64,000 nt of DNA from Sphingomonas sp. Root720 (GTDB taxonomy: Bacteria > Pseudomonadota > Alphaproteobacteria > Sphingomonadales > Sphingomonadaceae), in contig NZ_LMID01000001.1 of NCBI RefSeq assembly GCF_001428605.1, positions 1-64,000 on the forward strand, given 5' to 3'. Every line of letters starts with the position of its first letter. Positions within the stretch are counted from its first letter, which is position 1. The notes beneath the pieces were generated by a model. That model was not told the DNA's origin, did no database searches, and saw only the letters and a program-made list of their open reading frames with translations. Shown here piece by piece: positions 54,189 to 64,000 of the stretch. A program made the position numbers and the translations under genes.

Positions 54189-56657
54189 ATGAACCGCACC
54201 AGCGCCAGCGCAGTCCTTCCGAAACCCGCTCTCAGGAGCACGGCGCCCGCCGATCTCGCCGAGGAGATCGTCGAGCGGCTCACCTACCGGATCGGCAAGA
54301 ACGCTGCCGCCGCCAAGAGCCACGACTGGCTGGCGGCGACCATCCTCGTCATTCGCGACCGGATCATCGACCGCTGGATCGCCAGCACCCAGGAAACCTA
54401 TGAGGCGGGCGGCAAGCGCGTCTATTATCTCAGCCTCGAATTCCTGATCGGCCGGCTGATGCGCGACGCGGTGTCGAACCTCGGCCTGATGGACGAGATG
54501 CGCGAGGCGCTGTCCTCGCTCGGCGTCGACATCGACATGATCCGCGAGCTGGAGCCCGACGCCGCGCTCGGCAATGGCGGCCTCGGCCGGCTCGCCGCCT
54601 GCTTCATGGAGTCGCTCGCCTCGGTCGACATCCCGGCCTATGGCTACGGCATCCGCTATGTGAACGGCATGTTCCGGCAGGAGATCTCCGACGGGTGGCA
54701 GGTCGAGCTGCCGGAAACCTGGCTGGCCCATGGCAACCCCTGGGAGTTCGAACGGCGCGAGGCCAGCTACGAGATCGGCTTCGGCGGCACCGTCGAACTG
54801 GCCGCGGCCGACGGCAGCGGCGACGATGCCCGGCGCTGGAAGCCGCAGGACCGCTTCATCGCCACCGCCTTCGACACGCCCGTCGTCGGATGGCGCGGCG
54901 AGCGGGTGAACACCTTGCGGCTGTGGACCGCCCAGCCGATCGACCCGATCCTCCTCGATGCCTTCAACGCCGGCGACCATATCGGCGCGCTGCGCGAGAG
55001 CAACAAGGCGGAATCGCTGACCCGCGTCCTCTATCCCGCCGATTCCCACCAGGCCGGCCAGGAGTTGCGGCTGCGCCAGGAATATTTCTTCTCCTCGGCC
55101 TCGCTGCAGGACATCGTCCGCCGCCACATCCAGTATTTCGGCGACATCCGCACCCTGCCCGACAAGGCGGCGATCCAGCTCAACGATACCCATCCGGCGG
55201 TATCGGTCGCCGAGCTGATGCGGATCCTGCTCGACCTGCACAACCTCTCGTTCGACGAGGCGTGGGATATCACGCGCCGGACCTTCGGCTACACCAATCA
55301 CACCCTGTTGCCCGAGGCGCTGGAAAGCTGGCCGGTCCATCTGTTCGAGCAGTTGTTGCCGCGCCATATGCAGCTCGTCTATGCGATCAACGCCAAGCTG
55401 CTGATCGAGGCGCGCAAAGGCCACGGTTTCGACGACGCCGCGATCGGCGCGATCTCGCTGATCGACGAGGGCGGCGAGCGGCGGGTGCGGATGGGCAATC
55501 TCGCCTTCGCCGGCTCGCACAGCGTCAACGGCGTCTCGGCGCTGCACACCGAGCTGATGAAGGAAACGGTCTTCGCCAGCTTCCACCGGCTCTATCCCGA
55601 CCGGATCAACAACAAGACCAATGGCATCACCCCGCGCCGCTGGCTGATGCAGTGCAATCCCGAGCTGACCGGGCTGATCCGCGAGGCGATCGGCGACGCC
55701 TTTCTCGACGATGCCGAGCAGCTTCGCCCGCTCGATCGGTTTGCCGAGGATGCCGCCTTCCAGGAGAAGTTCGCGGCGGTCAAGCGCGGCAAGAAGGTCG
55801 CGCTGTCGAACCTGCTGCGCGAGCGGATGGGCCTGAAGATCGACCCCTCGGCGATGTTCGACACCCAGATCAAGCGCATCCACGAATATAAGCGGCAGTT
55901 GCTCAACATCATCGAGGCGGTCGCGCTCTACGACCAGATCCGCTCGCATCCCGAGCGCGACTGGGTGCCCAGGGTCAAGCTGTTCGGCGGCAAGGCGGCG
56001 CCGAGCTACCACAACGCCAAGCTGATCATAAAGCTGGCCAACGACGTCGCGCGCGTGATCAACCATGATCCGGCGGTGCAGGGCCTGCTCAAGGTCGCCT
56101 TCGTCCCCAACTACAACGTCTCGATGGCCGAGGTGATGATGCCCGCCGCCGACCTGTCCGAGCAGATCTCGACCGCGGGCATGGAAGCGTCGGGCACCGG
56201 CAACATGAAGTTCGCGCTCAACGGCGCGCTCACCATCGGTACGCTGGACGGCGCCAATGTCGAGATGCGCGACCATGTCGGCGCGGAGAACATCATGATC
56301 TTCGGCCTGACGGCCGACCAGGTCGGCAAGGCCCGCGCCGAGGGCCATGATCCGCGAGCGATCATCGAGGCGTCGCGCGAGCTTGCCCAGGCACTGCACG
56401 CCATCTCCGGCGGCGTCTTCTCGCCCGACGACCGCGATCGCTACAAGGCGCTGGTGTCGGGCCTCTACGAGCATGACTGGTTCATGGTCGCCGCCGACTT
56501 CGACAGCTATGCCGCTACCCAGCGCGGGATCGACCGGCTGTGGGGCGACAAGGCCGACTGGAACGCCAAGGCGATCCGGAACGTCGCGCGCATGGGATGG
56601 TTCTCGTCGGATCGTACGATCCGGCAATATGCCGCTGAAATCTGGGGTGTCCTTTGA
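54189..56657 (+). CDS. glgP: Glycogen/starch phosphorylase
   Basis: This 822-residue PLP enzyme releases glucose-1-phosphate from glycogen. The PLP lysine is Lys674 in GTGNMKFALNGALTIGTLDG. Other signatures are YYLSLEFLIGR, DAALGNGGLGRLAACFMESL, YGYGIRYVNGMFRQ, NDTHPAV and KTNGITPRRWL. ATG 54189 has 'gggggag' upstream; the in-frame ATG at 54093 would add 32 residues without homology. The gene leads a six-gene glycogen operon and is followed by a 96-bp gap before glgB. Confidence 0.95.
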   Translation: MNRTSASAVLPKPALRSTAPADLAEEIVERLTYRIGKNAAAAKSHDWLAATILVIRDRIIDRWIASTQETYEAGGKRVYYLSLEFLIGRLMRDAVSNLGLMDEMREALSSLGVDIDMIRELEPDAALGNGGLGRLAACFMESLASVDIPAYGYGIRYVNGMFRQEISDGWQVELPETWLAHGNPWEFERREASYEIGFGGTVELAAADGSGDDARRWKPQDRFIATAFDTPVVGWRGERVNTLRLWTAQPIDPILLDAFNAGDHIGALRESNKAESLTRVLYPADSHQAGQELRLRQEYFFSSASLQDIVRRHIQYFGDIRTLPDKAAIQLNDTHPAVSVAELMRILLDLHNLSFDEAWDITRRTFGYTNHTLLPEALESWPVHLFEQLLPRHMQLVYAINAKLLIEARKGHGFDDAAIGAISLIDEGGERRVRMGNLAFAGSHSVNGVSALHTELMKETVFASFHRLYPDRINNKTNGITPRRWLMQCNPELTGLIREAIGDAFLDDAEQLRPLDRFAEDAAFQEKFAAVKRGKKVALSNLLRERMGLKIDPSAMFDTQIKRIHEYKRQLLNIIEAVALYDQIRSHPERDWVPRVKLFGGKAAPSYHNAKLIIKLANDVARVINHDPAVQGLLKVAFVPNYNVSMAEVMMPAADLSEQISTAGMEASGTGNMKFALNGALTIGTLDGANVEMRDHVGAENIMIFGLTADQVGKARAEGHDPRAIIEASRELAQALHAISGGVFSPDDRDRYKALVSGLYEHDWFMVAADFDSYAATQRGIDRLWGDKADWNAKAIRNVARMGWFSSDRTIRQYAAEIWGVL

Positions 56658-56742
56658 TATAGTGCTTTCACGCCCGATGCATGTCGAGCGAGGCCGAGAC
56701 AGGCATCGGCAGTGAAGTTCCTCGACTGCGTCCGGGGCGAAC

Positions 56743-56747
56743 GGAGA
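56743..56747 (+). promoter_or_regulatory. Shine-Dalgarno sequence before the ATA codon of glgB
   Basis: 'ggaga' lies 6 bp before the ATA codon at 56754. No ATG, GTG or TTG exists in this frame between the in-frame stop at 56748 and GTG 56877. The spacing is ideal for a start at 56754. Confidence 0.55.
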
Positions 56748-56753
56748 TAAGAA

Positions 56754-58922
56754 ATAACAGCCAGCTCCACCCTCCCCCCCGCCGAGATCGCCGCGCTCGT
56801 CGATGGCACCCATGCCGATCCCTTCGCGGTCCTCGGCATCCATCTCGCCGAGAAGGGCCTGCTCGCCCGCGCCTTCGTGCCGGGTGCGGAGACGGTCGAG
56901 GCCCTGACCCTCGCCGGCAGATCCGCCGGCACGCTCGCCATGGTCGACGGGGCGGGCCTGTTCGAGGGCGGGCTGTCGATCCGGAAGGCGCAGCCGCTCC
57001 GCTATCGCGCCGCCAATGCCGAGGGCGAATGGACGACGGGCGACGCCTACAGCTTCGGGCCCGTGCTCGGCCCGATGGACGATTATTATATCGCCGAGGG
57101 ATCGCATCTGCGCCTGTTCGACAAGATGGGCGCCCACAAGATCCGTCACGAGGGCGCCGACGGTATCCATTTCGCGGTCTGGGCGCCCGATGCGCGGCGG
57201 GTCTCGGTCGTCGGGCTGTTCAACCGGTGGGACGGCCGCCGCCACGTCATGCGGCTGCGGCGCGACACCGGCATCTGGGAGATCTTCGTCCCGGACTTGG
57301 GCGAGGACGAACCTTATAAGTTCGAGATCGTCGGCGCCGACGGCACGCTTCTCCCGCTCAAGGCCGACCCCTTCGCCTTTCGCTCCGAACTGCGCCCCGC
57401 CACCGCCTCGATCACCACCGCGCCGCTGGTTCACGACTGGGGCGACGATGCGCATCGAAACTTCTGGAAACGGGCCGATATCCGTCGCCAGCCGGTTTCG
57501 ATCTACGAGCTCCATGCCGGATCGTGGCAACGCGACGACCATGGTGCGTTCCTGCACTGGGACGCGATGGCCGAGCGGCTGATCCCCTATGTCGCCGAGA
57601 TGGGCTTCACCCATATCGAGCTGCTGCCGATCAGCGAATATCCCTATGATCCGAGCTGGGGCTACCAGACCACCGGCCTCTACGCGCCGACCGCCCGCTT
57701 CGGCCCGCCCGAGGCCTTCGCCCGGTTCGTCGACGGCGCGCACCGTGCCGGGATCGGCGTGATCCTCGACTGGGTGCCCGCCCATTTTCCCACCGACGAC
57801 CATGGGCTGGCGAGGTTCGACGGCACCGCGCTCTACGAGCATGCCGATCCCAGGAAGGGCTTCCACCCCGACTGGAACACCGCGATCTACAATTACGGCA
57901 GGCGCGAAGTCGCCGCCTACCTGATCAACAACGCCCTGTTCTGGGCCGAGAAATATCATCTCGACGGGCTCAGGGTCGATGCCGTCGCGTCGATGCTCTA
58001 CCTCGATTATTCGCGCAAGCAGGGCGAATGGATCCCCAACGAGCATGGCGGGCGCGAGAATCTCGAGGCGGTCGAGTTCCTCCGGCGGATGAACCGCGAG
58101 ATCTACGGCCAGCACCCCGGGGTCATGACGATCGCCGAGGAGTCGACCAGCTGGCCGAAGGTCTCGCATCCGGTCCATGAGGGCGGGCTCGGCTTCGGCT
58201 TCAAGTGGAACATGGGCTTCATGCACGACACGCTGCGCTACATGGCGCGCGATCCGGTGCACCGCCCTCATCATCATGACGACATCACCTTCGGCCTGCT
58301 CTACGCTTTCGGCGAAAATTACGTCCTCCCGCTCAGCCATGACGAGGTCGTCCATGGCAAGGGGTCGCTGCTCGGCAAGATGGCCGGTGACGATTGGCAG
58401 AAATTCGCGAACCTGCGGGCTTATTACGCGTTGATGTGGGGCTATCCCGGGAAAAAGCTTCTGTTCATGGGTCAGGAATTCGCACAGCGCGCCGAATGGA
58501 GCGAGGAAAGGGCACTCGACTGGCACCTGCTCGACGCTCCCGCCCACGAAGGCGTCCGCCGCCTTGTCCGCGATCTCAACCATCTCTACCGCCACCGTCC
58601 CGCCCTGCACGCCCGCGATTGCGAGGCGGAGGGTTTCCGCTGGCTGGTGGTCGACGATGCCGCCAATTCGGTATTCGCCTGGGAACGCCATGCGCCGGGT
58701 GAAGCGCCGATCGCCGTCATTGCGAACATGACCCCGGCGCCGCGCCCCGACTATGGCCTGCGCCTGTCGCGCGGCGGCCGCTGGCGCGAGGTCCTCAACA
58801 GCGATGCCGATATCTATGGAGGTGGCAATATGGGGAACGCCGGGTCCATCACCGCCGAGGCCGATGGCTATGCCCGCGTGACGTTGCCGCCGCTCGCGAC
58901 GATCATGCTGGAGGCCGAATGA
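56754..58922 (+). CDS. glgB: 1,4-alpha-glucan branching enzyme; probable ATA start
   Basis: This GH13 enzyme makes alpha-1,6 branches in glycogen. With the start at 56754 it has 722 residues, normal for long GlgB (about 730). The highly conserved DPFAVLG of the N-terminal domain (codons 56817-56837) lies upstream of the first canonical start, GTG 56877, so translation must begin earlier; the only candidate is ATA 56754 ([19 protein letters not shown]). The second carbohydrate-binding module starts at [16 protein letters not shown]; the catalytic Asp409 is in [11 protein letters not shown] and the acid is in TIAEEST (462/463). An ATG-to-ATA change, a real ATA start, or a sequence error are all possible. 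Overlaps glgC by 4 bp. Confidence 0.9.
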   Translation: MTASSTLPPAEIAALVDGTHADPFAVLGIHLAEKGLLARAFVPGAETVEALTLAGRSAGTLAMVDGAGLFEGGLSIRKAQPLRYRAANAEGEWTTGDAYSFGPVLGPMDDYYIAEGSHLRLFDKMGAHKIRHEGADGIHFAVWAPDARRVSVVGLFNRWDGRRHVMRLRRDTGIWEIFVPDLGEDEPYKFEIVGADGTLLPLKADPFAFRSELRPATASITTAPLVHDWGDDAHRNFWKRADIRRQPVSIYELHAGSWQRDDHGAFLHWDAMAERLIPYVAEMGFTHIELLPISEYPYDPSWGYQTTGLYAPTARFGPPEAFARFVDGAHRAGIGVILDWVPAHFPTDDHGLARFDGTALYEHADPRKGFHPDWNTAIYNYGRREVAAYLINNALFWAEKYHLDGLRVDAVASMLYLDYSRKQGEWIPNEHGGRENLEAVEFLRRMNREIYGQHPGVMTIAEESTSWPKVSHPVHEGGLGFGFKWNMGFMHDTLRYMARDPVHRPHHHDDITFGLLYAFGENYVLPLSHDEVVHGKGSLLGKMAGDDWQKFANLRAYYALMWGYPGKKLLFMGQEFAQRAEWSEERALDWHLLDAPAHEGVRRLVRDLNHLYRHRPALHARDCEAEGFRWLVVDDAANSVFAWERHAPGEAPIAVIANMTPAPRPDYGLRLSRGGRWREVLNSDADIYGGGNMGNAGSITAEADGYARVTLPPLATIMLEAE

Positions 58923-60217
58923 TGCCGGGGAACCCGATGCCAGGAAACGCGACAACCGGAGATCGGCGCAGCCAGCCGCTGGCACGCGACGCGATGGCCT
59001 ATGTGCTGGCCGGGGGCCGTGGCAGCCGGCTCTACGAGCTGACCGACCGGCGTGCCAAGCCCGCGGTCTATTTCGGCGGCAAGGCGCGGATCATCGACTT
59101 CGCGCTGTCGAACGCGCTCAATTCGGGCATCCGCCGCATGGGCGTCGCGACCCAGTACAAGGCCCATTCGCTGATCCGCCACCTCCAGCGCGGCTGGAAC
59201 TTCCTGCGGCCCGAGCGCAACGAGAGCTTCGACATATTACCGGCAAGCCAGCGCGTCTCCGAGCACCAATGGTACGAAGGGACCGCCGACGCGGTCTTCC
59301 AGAATCTGGACATCATCGAGTCCTACGGCCCCGAATATATGATCATCCTGGCCGGCGATCACGTCTACAAGATGGATTATGAGCTGATGCTCCGCCAGCA
59401 TGTCGATGCGGGCGCCGACGTCACCGTCGGTTGCCTCGAAGTGCCGCGCATGGAGGCGACGGGTTTCGGCGTGATGCATATCGACGCCAAGGCGCGGATC
59501 AAGCAGTTCGTCGAAAAGCCCGCCGATCCGCCAGCGGTGCCAGGCAAGCCCGATACCGCGCTCGCCTCGATGGGCATCTACGTCTTCAACATGCGGTTCC
59601 TTGCCGAGCAGCTTCGCCGCGACGCCGCCGATCCGGACTCCAGCCATGATTTCGGCAAGGACCTGATCCCTTATGTGGTCAAGAACGGCAAGGCGGTCGC
59701 CCATCTCTTCTCGCAGAGCTGCATCCGCGCCGAAAGCGAGCCCGAGGCCTATTGGCGCGACGTCGGCACGATCGACGCCTATTGGGAGGCCAATGTCGAC
59801 CTGACCGACGTCGTCCCCAAGCTCGACCTGTACGAGCGCGAATGGCCGATCTGGAGCTATGCCGAGGTCACCCCGCCCGCCAAGTTCGTCCATAACGACG
59901 AAGGCCGGCGCGGTGCCGCGACATCGTCGCTGATCGCGGGCGGCTGCATCGTCTCGGGGGCCTCGCTCCACCGCAGCCTGTTGTTCACCGGGGTCCGCGT
60001 GAACAGCTTTTCGTCGATCACCGAAGCGGTGATCATGCCGGGCTGCCAGATCGGCCGCGAGGCGCGGCTTCACAAGGTGGTCATCGACCAGGGGGTGCAG
60101 ATCCCCAAGGGACTGATCGTCGGCGAGGATCCTATTTCCGACGCCCAGCGCTTCCGCCGTACCGAGAAGGGCGTATGCCTGATCACGCAGGACATGATCG
60201 ACCGATTGGTGGCATAG
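58919..60217 (+). CDS. glgC: Glucose-1-phosphate adenylyltransferase (ADP-glucose pyrophosphorylase)
   Basis: This 432-residue enzyme makes ADP-glucose, the committed step of glycogen synthesis. It has the nucleotide-binding motif [20 protein letters not shown], the [20 protein letters not shown] motif, [27 protein letters not shown] and a C-terminal left-handed beta-helix (ending around [10 protein letters not shown]). The ATG overlaps glgB (ATGA); a second ATG follows immediately at 58922 out of frame. Length matches the family (about 420-430). Regulation by fructose-6-phosphate or similar is typical for alphaproteobacteria, known from the family and not shown here. Confidence 0.96.
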   Translation: MMPGNPMPGNATTGDRRSQPLARDAMAYVLAGGRGSRLYELTDRRAKPAVYFGGKARIIDFALSNALNSGIRRMGVATQYKAHSLIRHLQRGWNFLRPERNESFDILPASQRVSEHQWYEGTADAVFQNLDIIESYGPEYMIILAGDHVYKMDYELMLRQHVDAGADVTVGCLEVPRMEATGFGVMHIDAKARIKQFVEKPADPPAVPGKPDTALASMGIYVFNMRFLAEQLRRDAADPDSSHDFGKDLIPYVVKNGKAVAHLFSQSCIRAESEPEAYWRDVGTIDAYWEANVDLTDVVPKLDLYEREWPIWSYAEVTPPAKFVHNDEGRRGAATSSLIAGGCIVSGASLHRSLLFTGVRVNSFSSITEAVIMPGCQIGREARLHKVVIDQGVQIPKGLIVGEDPISDAQRFRRTEKGVCLITQDMIDRLVA

Positions 60218-60227
60218 ACGTCCCATC

Positions 60228-63325
<3,098 letters not shown>

Positions 63326-63356
63326 TGGCAACCCCGTTCCGGCCTTTTCGTTCTTA

Positions 63357-63382
63357 CCGCCGTTCCAGCGAATGCCGGGGCC
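63357..63382. repeat. REP-like intergenic repeat fragment
   Basis: 'ccgccgttccagcgaatgcc' then 'ggggcc' is a further degenerate copy of the REP-like unit. It lies between pgm and glgX, within the glycogen operon. Confidence 0.5.
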
Positions 63383-63410
63383 CCGCCTCCGTTGGCGGGA
63401 CGAAAAGACT

Positions 63411-64000
63411 ATGCGGCGCGAGACGATGACGAGCCTTCCGCCGCCCCGCTTCGGCGCGACTATCGTCCCGGGGGGCGTCGGCTTCGCGCTCTGGTCCGAG
63501 ACCGCCGAGGCGGCCTGGGTCTCGATCTTCGATGCAGACGGCGAAGCGGAAGTCGACCGGGTCTCCCTCGAAAGGGGCCCTGCCGACATCTTCCAGGCGA
63601 TCGTTCCCGGCATTGGCGAGGGAACCCGTTACGGCTTCCGCACCGACGGGCCCTATGATCCCGCCGCCGGTCGCTGGTTCGACCCCAGCAAGCTGCTGAC
63701 CGACCCCTATGCCGTCGCGATCGACCGGCCCTATGCCTATGATCCGAGGCTGGCGGCGCCGCGCTCGGCGGCACTCGACACCGCGCCGCTGATGCCCAAG
63801 GCGATCGTCACCGCCCTGCCCGCGCCGCTGCCGCACCGCGCGCCGCTTTTCGCCCCGGGCGGACTGGTCTACGAGGTCAATGTCCGCGGTTTCACGAAGC
63901 TCCATCCGGCCATTCCCGAGGCCGAGCGCGGTACGATCGGTGCCCTCGGACGACCGGAGATCATCGATCATCTGCGCCGGATCGGCGTTTCCGCGATCGA
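63411..64000 (+). CDS. glgX: Glycogen debranching protein GlgX, N-terminal part (cut by the window end)
   Basis: About 196 codons are visible. The GH13 isoamylase-type enzyme removes alpha-1,6 branches from limit dextrins left by GlgP. The opening FGATIVPGGVGFALWSETAE and FRTDGPYDPAAGRWFDPSKL follow the CBM48 domain of GlgX, ending before the first catalytic motifs at GLVYEVNVRGFTKLHPAIPE and HLRRIGVSAI. Starts at ATG 63411 or 63426 are both possible. The rest lies beyond the window. Confidence 0.92.
   Translation, partial: MRRETMTSLPPPRFGATIVPGGVGFALWSETAEAAWVSIFDADGEAEVDRVSLERGPADIFQAIVPGIGEGTRYGFRTDGPYDPAAGRWFDPSKLLTDPYAVAIDRPYAYDPRLAAPRSAALDTAPLMPKAIVTALPAPLPHRAPLFAPGGLVYEVNVRGFTKLHPAIPEAERGTIGALGRPEIIDHLRRIGVSAI

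Noticed and set aside
54162-58985. 1607-codon open frame on the minus strand opposite glgP and glgB
   Set aside because: High GC content keeps antisense frames open. The translation has no domain or conserved motif, and the sense strand encodes clear GlgP and GlgB.

Overview
The window is high-GC alphaproteobacterial chromosome. Its gene content points to the Sphingomonadales: three TonB-dependent receptors, a hybrid histidine kinase of the CckA type directly downstream of recA, a beta-propeller phytase paired with a receptor, TPR-sulfotransferase and Rieske-oxygenase catabolic clusters, and an intergenic palindromic repeat with the core 'cgtcattccagcgaa'. A Sphingomonas/Rhizorhabdus-like genus is an inference; no rRNA or tRNA is present to settle it.

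Layout. (1) 1-2766: an IS21-family element (istA, istB) with a 50-bp perfect palindrome and a duplicated right end. It abuts the 3' remnant of a molybdenum hydroxylase large-subunit gene (2767-3659). (2) 3672-12518: accessory catabolic region with an NTF2-like protein, a MalT-like LuxR regulator, a threonine-dehydratase-like PLP enzyme, a Rieske oxygenase, a TonB-dependent receptor, an SDR and a SRPBCC protein. (3) 12522-26901: mostly housekeeping core: alaS, a small cytochrome c, a GST, a VOC protein, recA with an SOS box, cckA, an M13 peptidase, a DUF2062 protein, smpB, dapA and a soluble lytic transglycosylase. (4) 27198-30407: tightly packed cassette of a circularly permuted ATP-grasp, an alpha-E protein and a transglutaminase. 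It is followed by sppA, a small lipoprotein and a TRIC/YadS-like membrane protein. (5) 33869-39873: arginine succinyltransferase catabolic operon with two AstA paralogues flanking AstB, then AstD and an M20 hydrolase. (6) 39955-43844: phytase and its TonB-dependent receptor. (7) 43972-53966: amidohydrolase, TPR-sulfotransferase, TonB-dependent receptor, APC permease, FAD oxidoreductase and a second Rieske oxygenase, which looks like an uptake and catabolism island. (8) 54189-64000: glycogen operon glgP-glgB-glgC-glgA-pgm-glgX, the last gene cut by the window end.

The points most worth a second look are: glgB, whose conserved N-terminus can only be reached from a non-canonical ATA codon behind a good Shine-Dalgarno sequence; the ATP-grasp/alpha-E/transglutaminase cassette, a widespread arrangement without an established product; the rearranged ast operon with an M20 enzyme where AstE would be expected; the IS21 end duplication with an in-frame fusion into a broken coxL-like gene; and the two Rieske/TonB-receptor islands of unknown substrate. 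No CRISPR array, rRNA or tRNA was seen.
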